Counted from the stretch's first letter, positions 11,353 to 23,589 are shown. The stretch: 64,000 bases of DNA from Prostheceraeus crozeri (GCA_907163375.1 CAJQUW010008657.1:62001-126000); one strand, 5' to 3'. Notes: generated from the letters alone by a model not told the origin. Program-made: numbers and translations.

Positions 11353-13419
11353 TAAAAAGGAATGAGTTTTAATCGCTGCAATATTGACGTCATGTTCTAC
11401 GTCGTTGATCGGTCAAACCTTAGAGCGCTCGTATGTCAGGATCATTCTTGAGATATATTCCACAGAATTTACAATGAGTGACCAGCGCAAATGATTCCAC
11501 AGGCTATTATGCAAAGCTAGTTAGTATATGACAAAAATTGCGCATAGAAAGAAATCTCATTATTCATTAGCTGACAATCAATCTCAATCTTGAATTATGT
11601 GTGTTGATAGTAAGAATATCAATTTATTTCTTCGATAATTGATTATGTGTTATCCAACCTTTCGCCAGCTTTGTCGTGGACTGTGGATTGACAGAGATGA
11701 TTTTATTGACAATAAACATATAATTACATATGTAAACAACAAATGATAAATGATTCTAATTTCTACTTTATAAACCACCACTTCAACACATTTATCATAT
11801 TCACCATGTACCTAATTAACACGACACCGGATAAAGATTAACAATAAATACGTCATTTGGGAATTCTAACAAAAGCTTACCTCAGCGATCTGAGCAGAAT
11901 GTAACTGCATATATAGAAGAGGTGAGAAGCGAGGCATTACACGTAACAGGAAACAATTGGCACAATTACGTCATGTAGATTAGCTTCCTGATCACGCGAT
12001 TGCTTGATGTCAGGTAGTAAGAGAATCGCATTAACATTTACAGGGTAATATCCCGTATGAATATATTTCACCACTGATGTAAGAGGAAATCAGAGAGAAC
12101 TCTCATCTGCATGATCTCTCAAATTTCGCTTTTTGAAGCACGGCATAATCTCATAAGCCAAATGTAAGTCGATAAGGGAGCTGGAATAGCTTTATTCACT
12201 TCGAAATCCTAGCAGGCACTGGCATTAGAAGGTGTGATTCAGAATCGTGCGACTCAGTGGACGATTAATCAAAAATCGTGCAACTCTTATTATTTTGATC
12301 AGATTCTGGAATTAGAAGATTACAGTTGGTCTGGCATGCATTAACTGTTAATTTCTAGACGACCACTTTCATTATAAAGTTGATCATTTCCATGAAAATT
12401 GAGACTATGAGGTACATTAACATTATTGCTCTATCATTATTGATACTTTATTTGCATATGTTTGGGAATGTAGCATTGTAAATCAGAAGAAGTCGCAAAC
12501 AATGCATAAAAATTGTTGAGAATATGCTAGAATATATTTCAAATCTACTGTGATGTGAAGTACCGTAAACAAGCTCACCATGCAGTATCTGCTAATATTC
12601 CCCCCCCCAATATTAGATTTTTTATCAACAATATTTTATCCAGGACAGCTGTAGGCATTTAACGCTTCCTTCATCAATATTGTAATAGAAGTAATTATAC
12701 ACCAATTTATTTAAAACTTAGGACTTAAAACGCCTATCAAAGTTATTATCAAATCTACATGCATGTAGCATGGGGTCTGTAAGAGTGTTAAGTGTTACCC
12801 GGTGAGGTACATGCTAAATAGTGTGTATATGCAAATCACGCATCGATATTCTGATCAATAAATTTATATGCTTTCAATACGGAGATTTAACATCAGAGGG
12901 ACCTACTGCACTTGACAACATGTGTGATTCGTGTGAACCGTGTACTATGCGATGATGTTTTAAGCTATTGTATAAGCTAATGCATTCCTGCAGTGTGTGT
13001 GGTAATTCCCACAGAATTCGCATGTTCACTGTGGCGTGGGAATATAGAATCGCGCTACAGGGCAACTCTGTCTCATCGCAAGGCACAGGTGTGCCTGCGT
13101 AGGTGCCAAATTTCTAATCAGTGCAATTATATCGAACGTTGAAAGAGTGAGCAGGGAAATAGCCCTATTTTTCCCTCATCAAGCAAATTTCATTCAGAAG
13201 TCCATTTGGAAAAAAAACATGCATTTCCTGGTCATTCAGGAATCGTGCGTTTGATTCCGTCACACGATTAATCGACCGGATTCTATTAACTGCGCCCGCC
13301 CCTGCGACAGAATGGAATCTTCTCTCTTAATTTGTGCCGCCAAACACAGCAATCACAAAGCTATGAAACAGTTCAAGTGATGAGCATCACATGACCATTG
13401 ACTTCTCCGTGTTACTTAC
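11353..13419. other. Intron, nothing recognised
   Basis: No coding motif, clear repeat or RNA gene was seen. A run of nine C lies near 12601. AATCGTGCG/CGATTAATC words occur near 12244 and 13240 and may be ends of an old element. Confidence 0.45.
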
Positions 13420-14298
13420 TACTTACTTACTGCCTGAATCTGAGTCCTTGTTTCCTCAGGTTGGGGATTGGACGATATGTCATGCCCATTCCGGTGTGGG
13501 CGGGTTGCACGTCTCCATGGAGCACAGTCCTGCGCAGTGCGACGGTCGAGGTGCAAATCTCATAGATCTATCTCCCCGTTATGTATCCATTTTTTCCTTG
13601 CACCACCACGGATGTTCTAACCGGGTACCTCTAGAAGCCGCGTCTTTCTGGGCCAGCTCAAATCAGGCATGCGCTCTAAGTGCCCGAACCATCTTAACAG
13701 ATTTTCACGGAGCACACTCGGTAAATCTGCGATTCCCAAGGCTTGCCGTAGTCCATCCATAGATCTTCGGTCGCAAAGCTTGGTGGAAAATATCCATCTG
13801 ATCATGTGATTCTCGATTCTTACAAGTCTGTTGAAATCAATTTGATTATCAGTCTTACTTGCCCATGTCTCTGAGGCATAAAGCAAAATACTTCTAACGC
13901 AGGTGGGATAGATGTAGCCTATACGTCGTAAGCTAATACTGTGATTCGGAAGTATTGTAGCAATTCCCGGAAAGTCTTCCATGCCATTTTGACTCCTGCG
14001 GTAGTATCGCCGAAACAACCTCCCGCCTGATCGAAAACTTCGCTAAGGTAGCAGAAAGAGTCAACAACCTCTAGCACATCACTTCCAACAGTAATTTTTC
14101 AGGTGGGTCAGCCGGAGTAGCTAAGACACCTTCACATCTGCTGCATTTGAAGTTAGGGTCAGCACGAATGCTGTTGAGGTTCCTGCAGCGATGATGGATC
14201 CAACAATTACAATGCGAACACAGAATTGAGTTCCTGCCAACTCCCTTTCTACAAACACCACAAGGATACCTGGTCTTATCCACTTGTTTTGTCGCCAC
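13420..14298 (-). pseudogene. LINE remnant: PHD finger followed by reverse transcriptase C-terminal region
   Basis: Read from 14298 downward, the first frame has a C4HC3 finger: C-G-V-C, C-S-H-C, W-I-H-H-R-C and C-S-R-C. After a frameshift near 14085 comes DVLEVVDSFCYLSEVFDQAG, then after another shift near 13950 SLRRIGYIYPTCVRSILLYA, ETW, and LLRWFGHLERMPD, followed by a basic tail ending near 13420. A PHD-like finger directly before the C-YLG/VRS-LLYA-ETW block is a known layout of some invertebrate non-LTR elements. At least two frameshifts and the missing reverse transcriptase core make it dead. The ACTTACT-rich stretch at about 13415-13430 may be its 3' repeat tail. Confidence 0.75.
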
Positions 14299-14513
14299 GT
14301 ACTATCTATATAATAATTAATATAGATACAAATCAATAAAATCAATGTACAATGGACTGAACATGAATGGAACAATATAGCTAGTGAAACCATAAACTAC
14401 TAGTAGCAGCCTAAAAGTGCAGAAATACCAGCAGGAAGAGAGTTTAGACACATTAGCTTGATAATGGCCTAACCCTAATCACATTAGCACCCAAACACAA
14501 CTGAACTTCAATT

Positions 14514-14978
14514 TTAAAAAAGACGACAATTATAGAACGACCCATCGAATTTCACTTGTTTGTTGAGTTTAGGACTCAATTTTTTAATGTAAAAAGCTTC
14601 TTTGATATTTAGGGCAAATCCATCACTATCTGATGCCAGGATTTTGAAATTTTCAGGGTTACATCTGCAACTACAATTCATTCGGTGATCAAAGATTGCC
14701 GAGATTTTGGACTTATGCTCCTTAACTCTAATGTTTAGGTGTCTGAGAGTTTTACCAATGTAGGTAAAGCGAGGGTCAACCTCACATGTGAAACAATATA
14801 CAACACCTGATTTCAACATTAAAGGAGTTCTGTCCTTGTTCGAAAAGTAGCTTTACTTTGTGCAAGTGAACACCCACCTAACCTTGCTGTCAGGATCAAT
14901 CCGATTAAAAATGCTCTGAAGTCTCTTCTTAAAGAACAGAGACTGCTGTCCAAAAAAAGGAATTTTAACAACATGGCT
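14514..14978 (-). pseudogene. Inverted partner copy of the Penelope-like GIY-YIG end
   Basis: It has the same product as the right arm, read on the minus strand. A 3-bp deletion turns the T-K-L-K-S segment of the right arm into T-K followed by TAA at about 14855, leaving only a 101-codon frame (14819-14514) that still contains YCFTC, TYIGKT and the E-H pair. Beyond this deletion the copy is almost identical to the other arm, so the lesion is recent. Confidence 0.7.
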
Positions 14979-15031
14979 TTGAAAAACTGAGTCACCTTTT
15001 CAAAGCCAATGGCTACCCGTCTTCATTTATC

Positions 15032-15565
15032 TTGGATACCAAAAAATTCCTAGATAAAAAATTTTCTAATCCTTCTGTCAAGTCTGATCAATCATACAGC
15101 CATGTTGTTAAAATTCCTTTTTTTGGACAGCAGTCTCTGTTCTTTAAGAAGAGACTTCAGAGCATTTTTAATCGGATTGATCCTGACAGCAAAGTTAGGT
15201 GGGTGTTCACTTGCACAAAGTTGAAAAGCTACTTTTCGAACAAGGACAGAACTCCTTTAATGTTGAAATCAGGTGTTGTATATTGTTTCACATGTGAGGT
15301 TGACCCTCGCTTTACCTACATTGGTAAAACTCTCAGACACCTAAACATTAGAGTTAAGGAGCATAAGTCCAAAATTTCGGCAATCTTTGATCACCGACTG
15401 AATTGTAGTTGCAGATGTAACCCTGAAAATTTCAAAATCCTGGCATCAGACAGTGATGGATTTGCCCTAAATATCAAAGAAGCTTTTTACATTAAAAAAT
15501 TGAGTCCTAAACTCAACAAACAAGTGAAATTCGATGGGTCGTTCTATAATTGTCGTCTTTTTTAA
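15032..15565 (+). CDS. Penelope-like GIY-YIG endonuclease end (intact 177-codon frame, 5'-truncated element)
   Basis: The frame is open from ATG 15032 to the stop at 15565 and continues open upstream into HLFKANGYPSSF, the usual bridge after the reverse transcriptase of Penelope-like elements. After the linker (IPFFGQQSLFFKKRLQ) come GVVYCFTCEVDPRFTYIGKT, then RHLNIRVKEH, the GVY/YIG core with its conserved R and E-H. A C-S-C-R-C cluster follows. The protein should nick target DNA during retrotransposition, but the reverse transcriptase is missing, so it is unlikely to act alone. It is the right arm of the palindrome. Confidence 0.7.
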   Translation: MDTKKFLDKKFSNPSVKSDQSYSHVVKIPFFGQQSLFFKKRLQSIFNRIDPDSKVRWVFTCTKLKSYFSNKDRTPLMLKSGVVYCFTCEVDPRFTYIGKTLRHLNIRVKEHKSKISAIFDHRLNCSCRCNPENFKILASDSDGFALNIKEAFYIKKLSPKLNKQVKFDGSFYNCRLF

Positions 15566-15798
15566 AATTGAAGTTCAGTTGTTTGAGTGCTAATGTGATT
15601 AGCGTTAGGCCATTAGCAAGTTAATGTGTCTAAACTCTCTTCCTGCTGGTATTTCTGCACTTTTAGGCTGCTACTAGTAGTTTATGGTTTCACTAGCTAT
15701 ATTGTTCCATTCATGTTCAGTCCATTGTACATTGATTTTATTGATTTGTATCTATATTACGTAAGACATTCACCTTTTAACCTAATTATATAATAATT

Positions 15799-15995
15799 GC
15801 TCCATAGGCACAGCGGTTAAATGCTTGGCCTAGCGATCCTTTGTTCTAGAGGTCGAGCCCCGAAAGTGTCATTGGAAGTCGGCAGGAAGGGCATCCGGAC
15901 TTAAAATACCACAAAGTCAGCGCCAGAAAAGTCTGACTGTGTTAGAGCCGTATAAGCCCCCATGGTGAGTAGTGACGTTAAAGCTTTGATGACGT
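15799..15995 (+). mobile_element. tRNA-derived SINE (family A), copy 1
   Basis: It begins with an A-box-like CACAGCGGTTAAATGCTTGG and continues with GGTCGAGCCCCG (B-box-like), GTGTCATTGGAAGTC, GGAAGGGCATCCGGA and a 3' GTAGTGACGTTAAA segment. The same order recurs at 24924-25110 and, inverted, at 38731-38936. It starts immediately after the right-hand TATATAATAATT of the Penelope palindrome. Confidence 0.8.
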
Positions 15996-16694
15996 AATAA
16001 TGTCACACTGTACTGTCACATCGAAAATCCAGGCAGATCGGTTCGAGTCTTTGCTATTAATAAGAATAGTACATATTGCGACTTATCTCCTAATGAAAAA
16101 TTAAGAGCCGAAATAATTTAGGAATGCTTCCACACAGTCTCATATATCTTCATCATGCACAAGTATTCACAAGCATCGACGTACCCCGTTTATCTGTCAA
16201 ACATAGGAACTCCAATAGTTAGATGCAACGTCAATGGGAGATGCATCTGCTATGTACGCATGGACTGCAATTCATCGAGTTCCTTCGTGACATTCTACAT
16301 GCAAATACTCAGCCTGAGTGCTTCATTCATCGATTAGATGAACGAGAATTAGGAAAATATAATTAAGATGATGAGACGAGGAGAATCGGACAGCCGTAAT
16401 TAAGATGATGATGTGGAAGATGCGAATAAAACTGCTGAGATGTAGTTTGAATGTCAGTGACATTTTCATCTTGAATGATCTTCACTGATTTAACCTTGTT
16501 CGATTTTACACGAAGACAAGATATTTTTGTCGAATAGTCACGCTTCGAGCAGCAACGAGAAATGATTCAGTCCAGTGGCGTAGGGTGTTGTCTTGAAACA
16601 GGCATTCAAGGAAAACCTGAATATAGGGCAACCCACATACATTACTTCTATCTATTCATATACGAACGTTTACATTCAAGACAAATAGCTACTA

Positions 16695-17459
16695 CCGGGT
16701 GGTTGAAAAAGATCTCTCGGTTAACGCATTGATGTTGCTCGTAAGAGTGGATGAAATAAGCTGAAACCTGAACTGACGAAAGTTCACGTCAACAATATTT
16801 TTTGGTGTAAAAAGTGAAATCTCCACTGAGATTCAGGCAATTGCTCTTTTTGTATTTTTTTCGAGAAAGGTAGAATTTCCCATACATAATCAATTTTCTA
16901 GCAAACTGAGAGACAAGCAGATGTCAATTAAATAGTCGCCAGCAAACAAACAGGCAGTCTCAATACTCGATGTGATGACCTTCACAATCAATGCAGCTTT
17001 GCAGATTCCTTTGGATTTATTGTCTTTACGTCCGGTGGCTTCTGGCTGAAGCATAAGTTGTACTCACGAATATCAGAAAGCCATGACTGAGTGAAATGAA
17101 TTCGTTGCCGATTTGCTGGAGGAATAAAGTCTGTCAACAGATGTGTCCGATGAAGACCGTTACAGAATGCGATCATTCACTTTGATGACTAAGCAAAATT
17201 GATTCTCTCACTTATCCAAACAGTTTGCTCAATTGACAATTACCGCATTAAGTTGTTTGGAAAATCTCTCGCTTTCTCGAGAAAAATTCAAAAAAAAGCA
17301 ATCGCCTGAATTTCAGTGGGGTTTGCATGGAATGACAAACTTTTTACACTAAAAATTGCAGTTAACGTGAATTTTTGTCAGTTCAATTTTGAGCTCATTC
17401 CATTCACTAATTTACGAGTAGCAGATACGCTAACCGAGAGATCTTTTTGGACTTCTCTG
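16695..17459. mobile_element. Mariner-like MITE with about 200-bp inverted ends
   Basis: The left end AAAAAGATCTCTCGGTTAAC (from 16695) is matched inverted at about 17425-17459, and the homology runs inward for about 200 bp on each side (for example CTGAATTTCAGTGG-like near 17307 and its inverse near 16830). TA dinucleotides lie at 16693-16694 and 17460-17461. A 62-codon minus frame (17176-16988) inside it resembles nothing I can name. Confidence 0.6.
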
Positions 17460-18840
17460 TATATCCTGTTTGCGGACAAGTACAAAACTTCGCCTTAAAT
17501 CAAATTATGCTCTGTATACATTTTGTATTGATGTAGGTCCGCTATATGCTTGCGCAGTCGCACACATCAGAAACACTACACGCAAGCAAATTGAAAAAAT
17601 GAAATGACAGCTTGCTTATGAAGAATTCCATGGTTCTAATTCAAATCGTGAACGCATAGATCATGACAACGCTATTTCATTGTTTATAAAATTCATAAAG
17701 ATCATAGAAGTCTTGCTTTGATAATGCTTCGATAAACGGATTTTTTCAATTACTTTCGAATCGCTCGTCCCATCTAATTTCTTCTCTGTATGTTTTCAAA
17801 CACTCCAAGCAATCTAAAATTTCACTCCAAAAGTTCTCAAATGTATTTACATAAACTGAAAGTTGCCCTATTTCAGCAACCCTATTCAAATTCCTCAGTT
17901 GAATAGTGGATATGATAAATCATCCTCAGCGGCTCTGCACTTCTCTCTGTGTAGCTGTATATGATTCCATGATTAAAAGCATGATGGCAAAAACAGCTGC
18001 TGCCCAATTGCATCCTCTATGCTATTCGGTCGATAAGTTGAACAGTAGCCTCTTACTTGTATCACTGAAGCTGATGGTGCAAGTGTCGACACAGTGCAGA
18101 TAATTAAGGAGTCTTGCGATGACGCACCTGATGCGTGTTGTGATCACTAAATGTTAGAGGAGACGTCCAAGAAACACCACATGGAATCAAAATTATCGCT
18201 GATTGATGTCGTTATGAGCTCATTAAACATAATTCAATATTTAAGTTATTGATTAAATAATGAAATTTTCAAATAAGAAATAATGAAAATGAAATAAGTT
18301 TAATAATTATCACAAAAATCGATGGAATTTATTCAAAGTTTGCACAGAAAATAAATCGATAGACATTAAGTGAATACTATACACGCTACGCCACTGATTC
18401 TGTCTGCGGTTTCCAAAATGAAAATTAACATGTCATAGTTATCGTATTCCAGGCTTCGTCAAGACCGAAGGTCGGGAAAGGAAGCCCAGAGTGATAACTA
18501 CCTTATTGTTTGACAGCGCGGCGGAGACGAATTGCACGGTTTCAGCACGCTGTCATACTTTGATACTATAATCAACCATTTAGAAAATTACGTGCAGATA
18601 ACGCTTCAATCTATTCATCTTATCATTACTGTAATCCAATCATCAATATGAAACAGAATTAGACGATAGAGCGCTAAGGTAGCGTCTTCATAGCGTATTC
18701 CTTCATGAAATGACGCTATTTCAATTAGACTGAGTGTCACAGCAGAACCTTGTTGGACAATATTTACCATAAATAACTATTCGATTTCTATGGCTTGTCA
18801 AATGTTTCACTATAAAAATCTCACGGTGAGCGCTACCTTA

Positions 18841-20371
18841 CGGCTGTTTCACACAAGCGACTTTTTGAAGCGCGATTGTAGTTAAAATTTGAATTGGCCT
18901 TTCACATTGGACTACGATTTCTGCAACTGCCAATCATCGGACAAACCATTTCGATCTCTCGATTTCATGAGACATAGAAAGTGGATGTGCCTCAGCCTAT
19001 TGGAGAAGAATTTGAGCAATTTTGTCTCGCCGTCTGCCCTGTGTAATAGACATCCAAGCTCATTTGAAAGACTTAGAAATCTCAGCAACCTATTCAATCA
19101 GTTCATCAATAAAAGCGTCGATTGCGTCCGCTAGTCATAGCACAAGTCAACAAATTTTCACAAACCGACCACTTTCATCATATCAGTAAGAAAATAACCA
19201 CTTTCATAACATACTGCATCTATTGTCAACATCCGCTGCTTTTGCCAGTGTTCCAGTCTAGTCAATCAATAAAGCACTGTGCATGGACTGAATCCTCTGG
19301 GAGTCTTGCATGTTATGAAAATAATTCTCTCCATGGTGGAAGCCATGCGAATAATCAACTTCTTCATTTTCTGGGAATCATTTTGATGTGTGAATCACCA
19401 AAATCCGAGCAGTGACGGCTGAGAACGAAGTTAAAATGCAAATTGATGACATGGACTGACTTCATTCATCGTCGATTGCACGCGCATGGAAGGCACTATT
19501 GTTTGACGCATGCAAAGGTGATTAACCTAAATACTTTCGAACTTCAAATGTATTATTTATGATAGAATCGGTTCTACTGAACGAAATTTAGCGATTCGGA
19601 ATGCGTGTTAATCACCGTAACAAACTACACTCAGAAATGTTCTCCGATAGACGCTGTGCTCTAGATCGCTAGTCGGTCAAAACTCAAAATCGCGGGATTT
19701 TCAGAAGAATTCTTGCGACTATTTACCCGCTTTTAAAACGTGCGACATGTGTGAAAGGCTCCATTGGCTGTAATGGTACCCTGGTGGCATCCGCGCGACT
19801 ATGCCATTGTCTTCGATGGACATAGCGTTCCAATTGTTTCTGTTGGCCATTATTCCAAGGAAAGGGTACTGCGAAGGCAAGAATTTCTCTGCAAGGTGGA
19901 CGCCATGAGCGCCATCAACTTCTTCACACTCTGGGGATCAGCTTGGTGTGTGGATCACCAAATCTCACCACTGACGGCTGAGAACGAGGTCAAACTGTAA
20001 ATTGGTGATCATGACTGACTTCAGTCATTGTCGTTTGCACGCGCATTGACTACAATATTGATTGATTTACACGAAGTTCGAGAACATCAACACTTTGGAA
20101 ATCAAAGATGTTATTCCAGATAGATAAGATTCTACTGAACGAAAAGTAACGATTCGGAATGCGTTTTAATCACCACATCATGCTGAACTCAGAAATGTTC
20201 TCAGATTGACATGATGTTAAAGATAATTTTATGGGTGAAAACCAAAATCGCGCGATCTACTCGCGGCAAAATGAAAACGCGAGTCATGTGTGAAAGGCTC
20301 CATAGGCTGTAATGTTAAACAAACACCCGCGCGACATCCACGCTGCAAAAAGTCGCATGTGTGAATAGCCC
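18841..20371. mobile_element. PIF/Harbinger-like non-autonomous element with internal duplication
   Basis: The left terminus GGCTGTTTCACACAAGCGAC and the right terminus (inverted GGCTATTCACACATGCGAC) are flanked by TTA at 18838-18840 and 20372-20374, the 3-bp duplication typical of this superfamily. Inside, a block of about 575 bp occurs twice in direct order (about 19230-19785 and 19785-20340), including CACTGACGGCTGAGAACGA and GATTCGGAATGCGT. GCGACATGTGTGAAAGGCTCC-like copies of the terminal motif lie at about 19742 and 20282. No transposase frame is recognised. Confidence 0.7.
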
Positions 20372-20436
20372 TTACCGTCATCATAGCGTTGTTAATCAAA
20401 ATATCTCATAAGTGCTTTGGAATATCTCCATTCTTA

Positions 20437-20626
20437 GGCCTCAGTCACACTGAAAGCAAAGCAAACACGAGCGTCCCGAGCAAGCGTATCTCCGCAAGCT
20501 ATTAATCGCTCTGGTTTACTTTGCTCGCTGTGTGGCAGTCTACAATTGCTCCAATGATGACTTTATATTTGCTGCGAAAAGCTTTGCTCGGAAACGCTTG
20601 GAAAAGCTCGCAGTGTGGCTGAGGCC
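20437..20626. mobile_element. 190-bp MITE
   Basis: The terminal inverted repeats GGCCTCAGTCACACTG and CAGTGTGGCTGAGGCC, with GCAAAGC-rich subterminal sequence on both sides (GCAAAGCAAACACGAGCG / GCTTTGCTCGGAAACGC). The flank TTA on the left versus GTA on the right gives an imperfect 3-bp duplication. Confidence 0.65.
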
Positions 20627-21072
20627 GTAATCATTGTAAACACCAATTGCTCTACTTCTATGTCCTGAAATAAGAGTTTGCAGTTTGCACACAACGAAGA
20701 CATGGCATACAGCCACAGTGCACTGGGAGATTTTAACAGTAATGTAGCGATAAATTCTTTGATAATATTAACTGCACGATGAGGGTCATTTATCGTCCGT
20801 CGAGTAATAAGAGACACTGATATATATCCTCCAAGCTATTTAAATCTCCTCACCCAACTTCTGTTCGCACGCCTCCTGAAAGCATTGATAATGTTGCATG
20901 GAAGTCTTGATAAGCTGATTCTGATGTGCTATTCCAGCAAAACTTTTCTAGCAACTGACTACGCACGTGATATAGGCCCAAGCCTATGAGTTCAGCATGT
21001 TTATGTTACAAGCCTTCAGTTAACACAAAGCAATATGCCAGCAGCTTGCAGCAAGTCAGCATCATGGTTCTT

Positions 21073-21218
21073 TTGCTGATTCCCCCTTAATAGATGCGGT
21101 CACCAGTTTCGACCAATAATTCTGTCATATTCAATTTTTGTGAACCTGGATTCAACTAAACCAAGAAAGAAGTCGAACTTGGTGACCGCATCGATTAAGG
21201 GGAAAATCAACAAAGGAT
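21073..21218. mobile_element. Small MITE, about 146 bp
   Basis: TTTGCTGATTCCCCCTTAAT...GATGCGGTCACCA at 21073-21106 is answered inverted by TGGTGACCGCATCGATTAAG... ending at 21218. There is no coding content. Confidence 0.6.
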
Positions 21219-21484
21219 GCTTTCAAACTCAATGTACAAACTAATTGACTGTTGTCCTCAGCAGTAAGCAGTTGTCACTCAATCGTGTGCTAATGCTATC
21301 AAGACTTCAACAACAAATAACCATTATATCAGAAAATTTCTGTGACAGATTTCAACAGCGACATATTCTTTACTCTATCTGAAATTCGGGTGCTGCTGTC
21401 ACAGAGTCGGTAGCCATTCTGTGAAAGGAAGTGACAAAGTTTCTGTGGCAAGTACAGCTAAGCCTTGTGATGTTTTGTTCTCGT

Positions 21485-21562
21485 GAGTGTCGTTGGAAGT
21501 CTACAGGAAGGGTATCTGGGCTAAAAAGATCACAACGCAGTTTAAGTCTGGGTGTACGTTGA
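21485..21562 (+). mobile_element. SINE family A, internal fragment
   Basis: GTGTCGTTGGAAGTCTACAG and GGAAGGGTATCTGGGCTAAA, followed by CAGTTTAAGTCTGGGTG, match the middle of the full copies. The tRNA-like head and the tail are missing. Confidence 0.6.
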
Positions 21563-21865
21563 GATTTACGAAAACCAAGATGTGAGTCACTATTGAAGAC
21601 TGATCGCTCACACAGTATTCTTCTAACAAGCGATGAAACCAAACAATAGTCTTGCAGTTCAGTGGTTAATGACATGTACTGGTAATCATGACGTAAGCAG
21701 TTCAAATCTAAATACAGACAAGAGTCTCTGATTAGAAGGAACCTTGAAAACTTAAGCGCTGAGACACACTATCCTTCTGATCTGTCCAGTCCACACGGTC
21801 AAAGATCAAAAGCAGATTTCAATCTAGCAGCTAAGTCATTTAATGTTCATCTGCTAGATACTTAC

Positions 21866-22048
21866 TCTGACTCATTGAGGAACCGCTGACCTTTCTGCCA
21901 TCTTTTCTTTGCGTGGGGAATGATTGAAGCTAATTTGGACCATGCCGTTCTTCTAGCTCTCTCTTCATCATCATCTTCTTTACCTTCCTCCTGTCCCAAG
22001 AGATGCTTGCAATGACGAAGGATTGCTTTCCATCGAGACGGTAATTCT
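21866..22048 (-). CDS. ALS2: Alsin-like exon 9 of window: conserved W-K linker between MORN and VPS9
   Basis: The acceptor is AATTTTTCAG|A and the donor TCAGA|GTAAGT; 183 bp = 1 + 60 codons + 2. It encodes ELPSRWKAILRHCKHLLGQE, a short acidic run, then AWSKLASIIPHAKKRWQKGQ. The pattern W-K-x-[IVL]-x-x-x-C-x-x-x-LG followed by W-x-x-[LI]-A matches alsin's KWKAVFDECWRQLG...WKAWDNIAVAL. There is no methionine, so it is invisible to a start-based search; it was found because exons 8 and 10 needed a bridging segment, and its phases (2 and 2) fit both. Confidence 0.85.
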
Positions 22049-22439
22049 CTGAAAAATTAATGAAGCATTCGGAGAATCATGATAATTATGATCGCGATAG
22101 ATGATTCACTAGCTATCATGTGAACGGAAAATGCAGTCACAAATTTGGAGGACTGTGAGAAAAGAAAACGCTTGAAAAGGTGGCTAGTAGGGATGGACCG
22201 TGCCTGGAAAGTTTTGATACACGACTGAACCAGACCCGGATACTCAAATAGGTAGATCACGGAGGCGAGGCAGTCCTCCGGGACGTGTGCCCGGGTATTC
22301 GGCAGTGATCGGTGTCAAGGTCGTGTAAAAGGTTTACGTGTCTTATTAGATAGTGACTCACATTATTAGATTGTTTAGTTTTGTCAGTTTGCTAGAAGTT
22401 GTAGTAATCGTTCGACTACTCTGTTAAGGGGTATTCTTG

Positions 22440-23127
22440 TTATGACGTGGACTCTTTTAAGAAGGCTATTGATTTTATAGTGTCTGAAGTCTACATTTCT
22501 TTTTCCGGTTATGTGTTCAGACAAATTCGAGGAGTACCAATGGGAGGGAATTGCAGTCCTTTACTTGCCGACTTTTTTCTGTTAAATTGCGAATTTGCTT
22601 TTATGAAACAATTGGTTAAAAATAAAAAGTTTGGACTAGCTAAATTATTGTCAAACACTTCGAGATATATAGACGATATATGCGTAATAAATTACAAGCA
22701 TTTCAATACCTTAATTCCAAAAATTTACCCAGTGGAGCTTCTTGCAGATAGAAACGGAGTCAAGCCGTTGTTTACCTCGATGTGAGACTCCAATCTAGTA
22801 GTGACGGTCTTCGAACCTCAATATATCATAAAGTGGAAGATTTTGATTTCCCTGTTGTTCTGTTGACATTTTCCAGACAGTGCAATACCTTATAACATGG
22901 GAATTAATGTATTTGCCGGCCAGGTTTTACGTTATTGTCGCATCTGCTCGCATCTTGAAGATCTAATTAAACGAATTAATATGACACTTTTTGTGATGAG
23001 CAGCAGAGGATATTGTAAGTCTAAAATGAAGGCATGTACTGAGAAAATGCTAACCGGTCATAACAATTTTCTAATCAAGTTTGGATATTTCTCAGCCAGG
23101 CAGCTGACATCGCAGTGCGCATTTTAA
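22440..23127 (+). pseudogene. Reverse transcriptase remnant (Penelope-like type, YIDD box)
   Basis: The frame 22447-22785 contains FRQIRGVPMGGNCSPLLADF (motif 4 region) and RYIDDICVINYKHFN, the catalytic Y-x-D-D box as YIDD. A second frame gives SDGLRTSIYHKVEDFDFPVV up to 22892, where a shift moves to PYNMGINVFAGQVLRYCRIC and GYCKSKMKACTEKML ending at 23127. The GVPMGG box and the thumb-like MGINVF.GQ.LRYCRI segment belong to a retroelement polymerase. The start of the domain is missing and at least two frameshifts are present. Confidence 0.7.
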
Positions 23128-23589
23128 ACAATGAAATTAACACTGTTTGTTTGTTTTCTTAGCATTTTTTTATTGGTTATACCATTTCAGTATTTCACAC
23201 ATATATTTTAGTTTGTTTTGGTTGTATCCGTCTTTTACGGTTGTTTTGTTTTTGTTTTTACTATTACTATCATTATTACTTATTATTACACATATCATTA
23301 CTGTATTGATTTTAGAATGCCAGCCGCATATAAGTTTATGCGGGGCCCCGCCCGCCTGGGCTTGAGCGTTCAGGTAGAGGGGCCGAAACGCGACCAGGCG
23401 GGTACCTGCTGACGACTGGCTATTGCTTTATTTGTTTTAACGTTATCTTTTTTTATCGCTAACTGCCCTAGTGTGATGAATAGACTGTGTCAGTTACTGG
23501 TCTCCATGGGTTTGACATGGTGATTACTAAGTGTCTATTTATATATAAGTTCCTAATCAATCGAGCCTGAAACTTTGACCAAGGAGATC

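Larger units (their letters stand above)
14318..15759. mobile_element. 1.44-kb near-perfect palindrome made of two head-to-head Penelope-like 3' ends
   Basis: The arm 14318-14978 and the arm 15098-15759 are inverted copies that differ by few changes, separated by a 119-bp spacer present only once. Each arm carries the linker and GIY-YIG end of a Penelope-like element plus the same 3' untranslated region. TATATAATAATT occurs just outside the left arm (14307-14318) and about 27 bp outside the right arm (15787-15798), a possible target duplication. Penelope-like elements are known for partial tandem or inverted copies joined in one insertion, and this fits that pattern. Confidence 0.85.

Noticed and set aside
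12598..12610. Run of nine C as a possible structured or regulatory site
   Set aside because: Too short and isolated to mean anything by itself.
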